Position numbers and translations under genes: made by a program
NCBI GenBank assembly: GCA_934047225.1
Contig: OW204001.1
Coordinates: 26,184,201-26,248,200, forward strand
Source of the DNA: Ypsolopha sequella
Taxonomy: Eukaryota; Arthropoda; Insecta; Lepidoptera; Ypsolophidae
DNA length: 64,000 bases
Reading direction: 5' to 3'
The notes under the pieces: generated by a model
What the model saw: the letters and a program-made list of their open reading frames with translations, nothing else
What the model was told of the DNA's origin: nothing
Database searches by the model: none
Shown here: in pieces, positions 49,888 to 60,638 of the stretch
Numbering within the stretch: position 1 is the first letter of the stretch
How the letters are laid out: every line of letters starts with the position of its first letter

Positions 49888-50177
49888 CGAAGGCAATTTC
49901 GTCACGAAGGTAGTTACGCCAAGGCAGTTACGCCCCAAAGGCAATTACGCCCTGAAGGCAATTACGCCTCAAAGGCAATTACACCAAAGCAATTACGCCT
50001 CAAAGGCAATTACACCCCAAAGGCAATTACGCCTCAAAGGCAATTACGTCTCAAAGACAATAACGCCTCAAAGGCAATTACGCCTCAAAGGCAATTACGC
50101 CTCAAAGGCAATTACGCCTCAAAGGCAATTACGCCAAAGCAATTATACCTCAAAGGCAATTACGCCCCAAAAATAGA
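49888..50177. repeat. 17 bp minisatellite, about 17 units
   Basis: The unit AAAGGCAATTACGCCTC repeats with edge variants. 17 is not a multiple of 3, so the three-unit period gives 17-residue repeats without stops. Lies in the leader of the split gypsy, if that element is read to 51516. Confidence 0.92.
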
Positions 50178-51064
50178 GACAACTAACTTATGGACCTGAC
50201 CCAACCATGAGCCAGTCAGCTGTAGTTATAAATGAATATATTTTTATAACAACCGATTAATTGGTTAATACTAACAACAAGACTTTTTAGTCGTGTAATT
50301 TAGTTTCCTTAAATCATACCATTGAGAAAACAGAGCAACAAGATATACTCATTAATAGAAAATAAAATTACCAATGATTTCTCCCCTATTTAAGGCTTAT
50401 GATAATAACTATCGCAAAAACACATTATCAAGGAGTTGCCCTGACCAAACGGCTCGTAAGATAAACTACCATCAGTTTTATTAGAATAACAATGTCAAGG
50501 AGTTGCCCTGACCGAATGCTAGTCCAACTAACCACTGATAATTTGAACAATTAGCGCAGTAAATGCAAACTTCTTAATAAGACCTTCTTCCATTTCCCAT
50601 CAATCACTGCTACTGTCATCATTACAAAAATAAAATATTCAGTATCATAAGTATCTATAATTTACAATTATTAATTTTTAAGTTTTATTTAAATTGTGTA
50701 ACTGATGCCGACCACAATTAGTGGTCGAAATATATTTTACTACTCACCTATAAATATATTTTTTTGTGTTTTCGTATATATATATATATAATTTCTTTAA
50801 TCGCAGTAAACAGTGTGATATTGCTAGGAAGCATTGTCAGAGAGTAGCCCCGACCAAATGATCCCAACAACAAATCAGACTAACACTGTCCCGGAGTACC
50901 TGACCAAATGTTAATCCAACTGAACTGCTTACTACCAAGAAAGAAAAGAAAAAGAAAAGGTACGATAAAAGGAAACTTATTGAAAAAAAAAAAACGTTTT
51001 TAAATAATTCATAAATTTATGTACATACCTTTGTGGGCTGAAGATTTTGTCCCCACTTCTGAAG
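50178..51064. other. Non-coding stretch with four imperfect repeats
   Basis: A motif of the type GTCAAGGAGTTGCCCTGACC recurs near 50425, 50491, 50835 and 50890 in varied form. A TA microsatellite occurs at 50778-50791. No gene. Confidence 0.5.
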
Positions 51065-51516
51065 TTTTAAAAATAAAACAACTCAGAAGCTTTCCACGTT
51101 ATATTCACTGATTCAACAAATAGCACACTTTGTAGTTCACGTTTTTATTCAGTACATAAATGTTCACTTTATATAACTTTAATAGGGTTTTCACAATTCT
51201 AACTAATATACAGAAGTTCACTTTGTAAATCAACTGAAATCACAACGTATTCGGACAGAATGACGTTCTACGTCCGCGTTTCGAAGAGAACCGTGGTTGA
51301 ACCGCGTGTACCCTCTTTTATATCTTGCCAGACGCCATTTTATCGCGCCACATTTTAGCGCGTCCTCGAATCGACTTCGTCATGATATCCGGGCGTCATC
51401 GGTTCAACCTCGTTTCTCTTTAATAACTAAATCAAATAAATGTGATTTAAATATACTTATCAATTAAATAAATAACTAAATTTAATACAATTTGAAATAA
51501 TTATAGATTCACGACA
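51065..51516 (-). repeat. 452 bp LTR, 5' LTR candidate of the split gypsy
   Basis: Nearly identical to 23468-23920. On the minus strand it is followed after two bases by TCAGAAGTGGGG, the same primer-site word that follows the LTR of the gypsy at 24113-28832. This supports it being a 5' LTR. Its upstream side cuts into a LINE RT gene at 51517. Confidence 0.78.
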
Positions 51517-52700
51517 CTTGTAACTGCTACCCCAAAATTTAATACTGTATCTCAGTCTTGATTCTACGAGGGCATAATATACAGTTTTTAACTCTTTAAT
51601 GTTAACTTCCACTATCAAGCTTCTAAGAGCGTAGCACGCAGAGCTAATCGATCCTACAAATTGCATTAAGCTCTTGTTTCCAGTTAAGCAGCGAATCAAT
51701 ATAAGTTCCTAAAAACTTGAAATCTTCCTTAATACCGATTTTGTCACCATTTATAGCAATTTCTAGAGACTCCTTATTTCTAGCTGTGGTCCTAAATAAC
51801 ATAGCGATAGTTGTTGTTGCACTAAGCTTTAATTCATTTATTTTAAACCAGTAATAAAGAGTCCTGAGAGTATCATTTACCTTAGCATTGAGTATTTCAA
51901 TATTATCAGCAGAAATGATTGCATTAGTGTCGTCTGCAAACACTACTATCCTCTTTTCTGGCATTATTCATTACAAAATTAATAAGATCGTTCGTGAAGG
52001 TAATGAAAAAAGTGGGTCCCAAGATTGAAACTTGGGGGACTCCTTTTGTGACTGTGACTATGCTTGACTTGAATGTTTTTTTCCTGTTGCCATTCTATAG
52101 CTTTAATTTCTACAAATTCTTTCCTGTTTTGGAGGTATGACTTAAATAATTGCAAAGTATTTCCTCTAACCCCGTAATGTTGTAGTTTGAGCAACAATAT
52201 GTTATGATCAACACAGTCGAAAGCAGAACTTAGATCCAAGAATAATCTTGCCACTTTTTCTTTATTGTTGAGTTTGATAATAACATCATCTAATAGTGTA
52301 TCGATGGCATCGTTAGTACCTACACCCCTTTGGTATCCGAATTGTCTTCTATTAATCACTTTATTAAAATTTAAATGCAGCATAAGTCTATCCCTAACTA
52401 ATTTTTCAAACATTTTTGGCAATACGGGCAACAAAGACACCTTGCGATACTTATTAGGATCAGTCTTTGAGCTATTCTTATGAATAGGTAAAACTCTGGC
52501 TATTTTAAGTTGATCGGGAAAGATACTTTGATCGAAACAGTATTAAAAAATACTGCTAATGGTGCCGCTAAGATATCAACATTATCTTTGAAAACAGTAA
52601 TTGGTGTTTCATCAGATCCACAAGATGGTTTACTCTTCGTGCCAATAATAATTTTTGACACTTCCGCTGGTGTAGTATGACAGGATGATGCCAAATACAA
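51517..52700 (-). pseudogene. LINE reverse transcriptase, frameshifted
   Basis: The minus strand reads A-E-V-S-K-I-I-x-x-x-K-S-K-P-S-C-G-S-D, then S-L-L-P-V-L-P-K-M-F-E-K-L, F-G-Y-Q-R-G-V-G-T, F-L-D-L-S-S-A-F-D-C-V-D-H, Y-G-V-R-G and, in another frame, V-V-F-A-D-D-T (catalytic). Next come L-S-A-T-T-T (in place of L-N-x-x-K-T) and K-F-L-G-T-Y-I-D. It is a jockey/CR1-like LINE distinct from the one at 42932. Frameshifts lie near 52495, 52090 and 51970. The LTR at 51065-51516 cuts off its C-terminus. Confidence 0.85.
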
Positions 52701-53952
52701 TTTTTAAAAGTTATTACAAAAGTTCCGGAATGAATAAATACATTCCGGAGCGAATACATTTTATGCTACTTGGGTCATGTTTGGAAAAATTGTACAAAAT
52801 TTAAAATTTCAATTTACTAATCTAGGATTCAGGACCCTTAATAACGTGTATAAGGACATAATTTTGAATTTAAAATTTGAACAATAAAAAACATTTCCCT
52901 TAATCTTTAAATAAAAGAAAAACAACACCAGGGTTTTCCGATAAGGTAATCTTCCCTCTAAAATAACAAACACAATTATCTAGCTCAGTAAGCGAAGAGT
53001 TCCGTGAATTCTCAATAAATATTGTCAATTCAAAAATATAGGTAGAAGACCAAAGGTTTTCCGAGACAAAGGAATTCTGTCTCGGCGATCAAACCAAATA
53101 GTTACATTGAAAATTTAGTAAACTTAAATCTTTATTCTAATTCATTACTCAAGTACTTTACTATAAAAAAAATGTCGCTACCAAAACAAAAGTTTTAAAC
53201 AACTGTCAGCTACATTGCTAAATCACATCTCGAAGCTCTGTTTCACCTCCAATATCCAAATACCCAATCTCAAAGCGTCTCGTCCTTGGACATAACCTTG
53301 GCAATTACGTTTCCCTGGTCACTCGCCATATAAGATAACATTGATTTATCTGACCTTAATATGTGGCTTACAGCCAGGTGATCACACTACACCGCACCGC
53401 TGACCGTCCTCCAGCTACGGGATCAGCATTCCAGCGGGACGCCCAATCTGGAGTAACTTCCGTCGGCTGTCGTCATCTTTTAACCAAACTCGGACAACAC
53501 TCCGTAAAAGAAAATAAAACCCTGAAAATTGAGACAAATACCAATTTGAACTCGCGATACAAACAAACATTATATAGGCTTCTAGAATAAGTTTCTAAAA
53601 ATAACCTGGACAAAAGAAATGAACTTTTCACGAACTAACCTTTATTCCATGGAGAACTATGCCTCCAGAAATTCCCTTCGGGGCCAGAAACACGAAGGAC
53701 CCCACCCACACCAAACGATCTAAAACAAATTAACTATATAAACATCTATAATTCCCAACCAACAAAATGGCGGTAACCCAAATGCTTACCTAATATCAGC
53801 AACAAACACACTACTAGCTCGGATTGAGTCTCGTATGTGACTGACTCATCGACGCGTCCTCTCTCATTTGGCCTCCAACAAAACCGAGCAAAAAAAACAA
53901 CGCTCGCCTCTAAGGTACCGTAACAAAACAATGTAAACCATTTTTTGAAAAC
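52701..53952. other. Non-coding, LTR-like stretch
   Basis: The composition and arrangement resemble a gypsy LTR plus leader (AT-rich A-runs, then a GC-richer promoter-like half at 53240-53560), but no partner LTR or target duplication was found. No gene. Confidence 0.35.
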
Positions 53953-54095
53953 TAAAAAAAGATAAACTTTATATTTTTTCGAAATATTTCGGTCTCATCA
54001 GTGAGGCCGTCATCAGTCGAGTTGAACTCGACTGATGACGGCCTCACTGATGAGACCGAAATATTTCGAAAAAATATAAAGTTTATCTTTTTTTA
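53953..54095. repeat. 143 bp perfect palindrome
   Basis: Two 71 bp arms, mirrored without mismatch around a single base at 54024. Each arm contains CGACTGATGACGGCC then GAGACCGAAATATTTCG. The same motif type ends the insertion at 40790. Could extrude a cruciform. Confidence 0.95.
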
Positions 54096-54849
54096 ATTAT
54101 TATAATTGCTTAAAACTACAAATAAAAAGCTTATATAGCTAAAATTATATTTATTCATATTTTTTGAAAACATAACACATGAAAACATAACGTGTATTAT
54201 TTACACCACGTTACAACGTGTTAGAACACCTCTACTTAACTAACTAATCAGAATTATTAATAATAATAATTCGTATATTCGAACTAGCCAAGTCAGACCT
54301 TAGGCTTCAATATTATTATCCTAAGTTGTAAGAAGAAATTATATTTGAAGTTGTTATAAAATATTTTATGTTGTTATAAATAAATTTCAGGACTGACCAT
54401 TGAACTTGGCACCCATTTAGATCTCAATTCTTTTGTCATTGAAGTCAACAACCAAGGCATATCATAGTTTTGAACTTGGCTCTCATTTCACATTTATGTT
54501 TTTGATGGGATATCATTACTTTTTGTAAAGAAATTATTAGTAGGTATTCATAATAAAATTAAAGTTTTATTAGCAGTTAAGATCCCCGTTTGGAGCGCTA
54601 ATGTAGACATTATGTATGTATATACTCTACTATAGTCTCACGCAACCTATTGGTTTGTTGTATATTAATAAACTCAAACAAAGAATAAGCAATCGAATAG
54701 AATAGGCAGCTTCCATCGGGAGACATTGGAATAATTCGGTGTAAGGTAAGTGTGTCACCCACCAGTAATTATATTTTACGACTCATTGTACAATACACGT
54801 ATTAAAAAGATAATAATATTAATAATAACTTTGACAAAAAAACCTCCCT
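54096..54849. other. Intron, nothing firm
   Basis: AT-rich. Near-repeats GAACTTGGCACCCATTT and GAACTTGGCTCTCATTT lie at 54403 and 54473. No gene. Confidence 0.45.
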
Positions 54850-55559
54850 GCATTGGCTGCGCTTCGGTGACCTCTTCGGGGAGACCGAGGGTTTTGTCTG
54901 TTCAATACAAGTTCAAGTGATCAAGATGGGTAAATACCGGAAATACATTATCAAGGATGAGACCCAGGACATCTGCCGGGCATGTACCCATCCTGGAGAA
55001 TCTCGTCGAAAATGTTACTTTCGGTTGTTCTGCTCTTGCCAACACTGAATATCTGCACAGACACAACCAAGTGGCCAAAATTCTTCATCAATAATTCACC
55101 CACAAGTACGGCCTCGTAAATCAGAAGGTGCCATATTACAAGTTCTCACCGGTGCCAGTACTAGAAAACGACCGCGTCAAGCTCTACTGGGATCGGTCTG
55201 TCATCACGGATAGGACTATTCTTACGAATAAACCTGATATCGTGTTGATGGACCGGGCGCAGTCTTGGGTGTTTTTCGTGGATATCACATTCCCACACGA
55301 TGAGAACCTCGTGAAAGCCGACACCAAGAATAGGAGGAAGTATCTCGACCAGGATCACGAGGTTACCGACATGTGGGGCGTGGCATCCACTGAAATAATC
55401 CCAGTTGTTTTATCCGCGAACGGATTTATACCAACCAGCCTCGAAACCAACCTGAGAGGGTTGGGATTCCGCAGCAGTTCGATTCCAGCGCGGATGCAGA
55501 AGGCGGTTCTGCTCGATACTGCTCGCATCGTTCGCCGGTTTCTTTCCCTGGGACTCTGA
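54850..55559 (+). pseudogene. LINE C-terminal zinc knuckle and restriction-like endonuclease
   Basis: The endonuclease nicks the target for primed reverse transcription. In the first part (frameshifted near 55010 and 55045) the plus strand reads H-W-L-R-F-G-D-L-F-G, C-R-A-C-T-H-P-G-E-S and, after the shift, H-R-H-N-Q-V-A-K-I. The open frame at 55128-55559 then has R-S-V-I-T-D-R-T-I, K-P-D-I-V-L-M-D and F-V-D-I-T-F-P-H-D-E-N. This is the P-D ... D-I-x-x-P pattern of the restriction-like fold in R2/R4-type elements, with K in K-N-R-R-K-Y. The RT itself is absent. The stop at 55557 looks natural. Confidence 0.8.
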
Positions 55560-55660
55560 ACCTCGGTCGACTGTGCTTCTGCCGAGGGATGTACCGTCTC
55601 TCTCTCTTTAAATTCTTTTGGCCAAGAGGGAGAGACGAGATCAAAAATTCTCGAAATAAT
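54850..55660 (+). mobile_element. R4/Dong-like LINE 3' part
   Basis: Zinc knuckle, restriction-like endonuclease and 3' end lie between TAA-rich stretches (54812-54832 and 55648-55660). TAA-repeat targets are known for Dong-type R4 elements. Sense to the host gene and strongly 5'-truncated. Confidence 0.65.
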
Positions 55661-56799
55661 AATAATATGACCACAAATATTTTTCAAGAAAATCTTTGAA
55701 TTTCAAAGCATAAAAAGCAACCTTATAGGTCAAGTATCGAGAGACAACCGGACAGCAAGACGGCGCTCGCACTTATGAGCACGGCTGCCGCACCTCGGGG
55801 ACCTTCGCGTCAATGTCTTATCGCACCGCTGTAATTACTACCTACTTAGTAATTAATATTAATTAATTAATACCTACTATTATTTAATTATCTATAATGA
55901 TCTTACACTATTGATATGCGCTAAATATTGAAATAATAATCAAGTAGAGGCCCTCATGCAAGTCAATGTATAAATTCTAGATACCAACCTACGTTTACAA
56001 ACATAAACTCGTATAATATAAGTACACACACCCTCCCTAGTAGCAATTATATACTGATCCCAAGACTCCGGTCGCAGGGCTAGGGAGATATAGTTTATAA
56101 AAATTACAAACACACACACTCGTAATAACAACTACATTCATAACTAAACTCATATTATGTACATATATAATATATATATATATATATGACGGATCAGGAA
56201 GGTCCGGAGCTGAATTTTGTAGGCTATCATGAGTACCGGACATGATGAACATGCGTAGATAAAAAAAAAAACAGTTCTGATCTCAATCACGAATCACTTT
56301 TAAATACTTCTACGATCGTAAAACAAGAAGAATAATTCACGTGTAACAGTGGGAACCGACAAGTCTCTTTGTAATAGAGTTATCTCGACCACGACCCAGG
56401 AAAAAAAGAGTACAAAATTCCCTCTCAAAATTGGGATTCGTTCATAACCCCTACAAAGAGCAATGTCCAAGCGCGGTAAAAAGATCACGCTTGCGTTTCC
56501 ACCAATATAATTACTCAGTAGAGTTTACCAACATAATAAAACAAATCTTTTAATTCTCATTGGTAACCTTAATCAGTCTAGCCTACATTATAAAACAAAA
56601 TACTGGGAGCATAGACTAAAATTATTGCCAGCTTAAAAAAATATCACCATAGACAAACTTGACAGAATCTATCGACTAACTATTGGCGTATCGCGCCATC
56701 TGTTGGCAACGTTAACAAATTGTAAGCAAAGAAAGAGAGACTAGACAATGAATGACATTTCTGGTGGCTCCACATGTTTAAATTCGACATATATACCCA
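55661..56799. other. Intron with TA microsatellite
   Basis: An AT dinucleotide run lies at 56160-56189. Short open frames on the minus strand show no domain. Nothing else recognised. Confidence 0.45.
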
Positions 56800-57011
56800 A
56801 CACGTACACCTTCAACACTCAACACACACTCACACTCTTGTATAATAACTAAGTTTAAAATGATTTATTAAGTTTATTTTGTAAAACTATAACCATAGTT
56901 ATGAAAGAGCGGGGCATCCTGGCACAGGTATTTTTAATACTTAAAAGGATGTTCCAACACCTAATGTAATAAGATAAGTTTTTTGCAAATAAACTATTTC
57001 TATTTCTATTT
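56800..57011 (+). mobile_element. LINE 3' end with TTTCTA tail
   Basis: Ends AATAAACTATTTCTATTTC, a sense-oriented LINE 3' UTR with polyadenylation signal and simple tail. It abuts the LINE copy at 57012. Confidence 0.5.
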
Positions 57012-57130
57012 CTTTTTCTATTTCTATATTCCAGTTTATAACGTTATAAATACGAAAGTCTATACTCTTAGTTATAAGTAGTTATAAGTACTAAAACTGA
57101 TATGTTTGGATTAAGGATTATTAAGATTAA

Positions 57131-58182
57131 TCATGAAACTCTTATGTAAATTGGATCACTAAGGAGTGAGGGGCAAATCTTTGGCGTTATTGAAGTCGTA
57201 TCTTAGTGATCGTATTCCAAAGGTAGAAATTAATGGGGTAAAATCATGTGGAGCATTAGTTAAAATAGGTGTCCCGCAGGGTTCCATATTGGGGCCCTTG
57301 TTGTTTTTAATTTACATATTTAATTAAAGACTTAACTAAGATAGTACTATTCGCAGACGACACGTCACTTATTTTTAAAGTTAAAAGACGTAAAGATATC
57401 CTTGACGACGCGATTTCAACTTTATCACTGGTGCTTGATTGGTTTACTGTAAATAATTTAGTTTTAAACGCAAAAATGACAAAATGTATAAAATTTACGT
57501 TACCAAATGTAATTCAAGAGGATGGTAATTTGCTTTTGCAGGGGTCCAAGCTGGAGTTAGTTAACGAAACTAAGTTTTTGGGCATTACGGTAGACTCTCA
57601 TGTGGTAGACTTAGTTCGGCCGCATACGCTGTTAGACGCATAAGGCAAATTACTGATGTAGATACTACTAGACTAGTCTATTTTAGTTACTTTCACAGCA
57701 TTATGTCATACGGCATGCTGTTATGGGGTAGAGCCACGGATACAGACGCAGTATTTGTTTTACAGAAGAGAGCAATTCGGGCTATTTATAATATAAAGCA
57801 CCGGGATTTATTAAGAGAAAAGTTCAAAGAAATTAATATATTAACTGTTCCTTGTGAATATATTTACCAAGTCCTTAGATATGTCAGAAAAAATGTTGAG
57901 TCTCTCCCAAGACTTGGTGAGCAACATTGTAAGGAAACCAGAAATAAGCATAAACTGGCTTTTCCAAAAATCAGACTCGCCAAAGTGAGTACCTCTTTCG
58001 TAGGACATGGTATAAGATTTAACAATAAACTTCCAAAAGAGGTCCTTACTTTGTCAGAGAATAAGTTTAAACAGTATATTAAGCAGGGCCTACTGAAAAA
58101 GGCATATTATAAAATAAATTTATATTTGTATGATGGTGAAGCATGGTGTTATAGTGATACTGATGGTGATGATAGTAGGTAA
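57131..58182 (+). pseudogene. LINE RT C-terminal half, inverted copy
   Basis: The plus strand reads G-V-P-Q-G-S-I-L-G-P-L, then F-A-D-D-T-S-L-I-F, L-N-A-K-M-T-K, and after a deletion of about 45 bp near 57600 W-G-R-A-T-D-T-D, L-Q-K-R-A-I-R and finally K-A-Y-Y-K-I-N-L-Y-L. A small deletion (about 57317) removes Y-I-N-D-L-P between the GVPQG and FADD boxes. The reading after S-E-N-K runs straight on to the end, showing how the other copy looked before the transposon entered at ACTT. Non-functional. Confidence 0.85.
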
Positions 58183-58756
58183 TAATTTAATTAATTAGTA
58201 TAATTTCCTATTTTCTGATTCCTCTAAAAAGTTAACATTAATTAATTACAGACTGTAAAAGGAAATAGACTATATGAGACAGGTAGGCAAAGATACATAT
58301 GTTTTTCTTTTTTCATTAACCTGAATTCCTGCTGTCTTGTATTTTCTTATCCCTTGGTTAAAGTAAATATAAGTAATTTGATGTAAAGTATTAGTTTATG
58401 TTAAAAAAAAGACATGATCTTGCCAAGTTTCTTGCCCGTTCTTCTTAGCAAGACTAATCGAATGGGCGGAGGTAGGCATGTATTTATATATGTAGTATAT
58501 AGGATGGGATTTGGTCGGCCGCCTGGATTCGTGCTGGGGGCTCGGTTGGTGATCATTGAACCTTGTTTCTGGTCCGTGGCCGGGTCTCCGGTATGGGTTC
58601 GGGCGGTTGATTGGATTTCACCTTGTAGTATAATATTTTACCTATAATTTTAATCGTAAATATATTGCTACATAAATTAAATAAACATTTAATCTAGTTC
58701 ATGTACATTTATTATTTTATTACATATATTTTATAAGATTAAAATTTGACTTGTTG

Positions 58757-58917
58757 TTATATCTCGGATGGTGTAATTAATTAATACCAATCAAAATCAA
58801 CTTCAACTTTATAAACAATATATTGTTAATTTCGCACGTTTACATTTCTTTCAACCCAGACGTAAAAGTGACAGGTCCAAATGACAGGTCAATTAACCTT
58901 TGTTGTAACACTTGTGA
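58757..58917. mobile_element. About 160 bp insertion in LINE 3' UTR
   Basis: Absent from the copy at 42932. It lies between TTTGAC and TGTGAC-like edges. No terminal repeats were resolved; MITE-sized. Confidence 0.45.
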
Positions 58918-58980
58918 CATGTGTATTTTATATACCTACTTTGCAAAATAAACTTTTTGAATTTTGAATTTGAATTTGAA

Positions 58981-59439
58981 GAGTGGTATTCCACTCGTTA
59001 TATATTCACGTTAAGATCTTGAAATCCACATAAAGACCGGCTGTCATAAATTTTGATGATTGCTGATTATTACATTACAGGCGCTATAAGTAAGTGTTCC
59101 TAATAGAATCAATTAATTCAAAATTATAATAAAAATTTACTAGTTTCTTATTTATTCCTTTGTATTTAACAAACTACCTATCTCGATGCCAAAATTGAAC
59201 TTTCTAGGTCATCTGGAACTGGATTAGAGTTATATAGGTGAGTGAATGATAAATTTGACGATTTTTGGATGTTAATATCTAAATGCCTGTTTGAGGTGTG
59301 TTTATGAAATTGGAAGCACAGTATCTCGCAAGTCTCAGTATATGAGCCAAATTTGACATGTTTGTGTGAAACAGTATTTGAGTTATGAGGGGGTCAAAAA
59401 TGGCTCTAACCGCTCGGCATTCTGTTAGCTTGAACTTGG
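58981..59439. other. Intron with dispersed repeat
   Basis: 59190-59465 is a relative of 13750-14110 in inverse orientation. No gene. Confidence 0.4.
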
Positions 59440-59890
59440 CTTGACACGCTACCGCGTGTCTAGATCAATAGGTATTATTCAAGGACCTATTCACGGAAAC
59501 TATTCATAACAACTCATTGATACCCAAAACTCAGAATATGAAACACCTGAAAACTAACCAAAAACGGGAAGCATTACAACAAATACAGCACTTGACTATT
59601 AGCGCTGAAAACTATGATTCCTGTTGGGAAATATTAAATCATCGCTTCAACAACAAACGTATGATGTTTAATTCTTACATGAATACGATGCTGAATCTCC
59701 CAGTAATTCAGCAAGTGAAATTTCATGAAAAATATTCATGACGTCATAATCGAGTGTTTAAACGGTCTCAACAACATTGCAATTAACAAAGCTACATGGA
59801 ATCCAATAATCTTGCATTTGATGTTGCAAAAGCTCGACTTTGTAACATATAACGAGTACAATAAGCTTTTCAACAACATTTTCATGATTT
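59440..59890 (+). pseudogene. BEL/Pao gag fragment (DUF1759-like)
   Basis: The plus strand reads E-A-L-Q-Q-I-Q-H-L-T-I-S-A-E-N-Y-D-S-C-W-E-I-L, then N-H-R-F-N-N-K-R-M-M-F. After a stop or frameshift near 59735 it reads K-N-I-H-D-V-I-I-E-C-L-N, then W-N-P-I-I-L-H-L-M-L-Q-K-L-D. This is the A-x-N-Y-x-x-A/C-W-x-x-L-x-x-R-F-x-N-K signature of BEL gag, of a family different from that at 1-4567. Sense orientation. No protease or pol follows. Confidence 0.78.
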
Positions 59891-60338
59891 TAACATGATT
59901 TTGTTCCGATACTTTGAACTTTGGCTGGGATCGATACCTACGACCTCGCTACAACGAACTGTTTTAATTCGTTGCCTCGCTATCATTTACAATCAGTCTC
60001 AGCCTCGTAAAATCAAGAGAGAGGGGAAGGCCTAATGCGGAACATTAGCAGCAGACATCCCAGGAGAGTGTAGTATTTCTGGACAGAGACCGAACAGTGT
60101 GATACTTGAATTGCCTTAAAGCGACCCTCGACCCTGTACCTTGTTTACATAATAATACTAACTCTATAATATAAATTAACCTGTTTATATTTATTACACT
60201 TTTTGATTTATCCCTCGTATATTAAAGTAGTGACAGTCATCAAATGCTGCGTTTGCACCGTGCAACCGTTTCTTTTATAATAATGAAGATGAGATGTTAG
60301 AAGGCAACCCTTACAACTTATGTTTGTTTATTTTTCAG
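59891..60338. other. Intron before exon 3
   Basis: No gene recognised. The last 25 bases include the pyrimidine-rich acceptor tract. Confidence 0.5.
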
Positions 60339-60638
60339 AAAAACCTAAGAAACCTACTAACCTACAGATTAAAAATATAGAACCAACGGGAGAAGCAAAC
60401 CTCACCATTGATCCTCCCAAAGAAGAAGAAAACGTCACTAAATATGAAATTGAAATTGAGGACGAAAACGAAAAAAAGACAGTTCTTGTAGTTGATAAGG
60501 GAAAGCTTCCACTTGATGAAAAAGGGCAGTTAATGCTACCCGTGACGGGTCTTGAACCCCAAAAACACGATTATACGTTCAAAGTTAAAGCTTTTAATGA
60601 GGCAGGGTTTTCACCACCTAGCGATAACGTTACAATTA
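60339..60638 (+). CDS. Fn3-domain exon 3 of titin-like modular protein
   Basis: This 300 bp exon lies between a TTTTTCAG acceptor and a GTAAGT donor and encodes a divergent Fn3 domain starting KPKKPTNL. Strand B is altered (ANLTIDPP, with the usual tryptophan missing), but the ending Y-T-F-K-V-K-A-F-N-E-A-G-x-S-P-P is a clear Fn3 FG-loop/G-strand signature. The domain is strongly acidic and lysine-rich. Missing the core tryptophan is odd for Fn3 and suggests relaxed or specialised folding. It sits after the 47 kb TE-filled intron and 1.6 kb before exon 4, in the same phase. Confidence 0.86.

Larger units (their letters stand above)
28944..51516 (-). mobile_element. Large gypsy split by nested insertions
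   Basis: Minus-strand pieces in order from high to low coordinates: LTR 51065-51516; possible gag start 49345-49477; gag 42506-42931; gag 34017-34238; gag knuckles 32371-32702; protease 31550-32400; pol to 28944. The gag frame continues from 42506 to 34238 once the DIRS at 34239-42505 is set aside, which is good evidence for one element. The 3' LTR is probably 23468-23920. No target duplication was found, so the outermost limits are tentative. Confidence 0.72.
57012..58955 (+). mobile_element. Second LINE copy, inverted relative to 42932-49345
   Basis: 5'-truncated copy containing the shared 115 bp insert remnant (57012-57118), RT C-terminal half, 3' UTR and TTTGAA-type tail (58943-58980). 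It carries a roughly 160 bp insertion at 58757-58917, and it lacks the TIR transposon. Sense to the host gene. Confidence 0.85.

Noticed and set aside
49882..50199. Repeat array considered as a CRISPR
   Set aside because: Units are adjacent without unique spacers, and the genome is eukaryotic; it is a 17 bp minisatellite.
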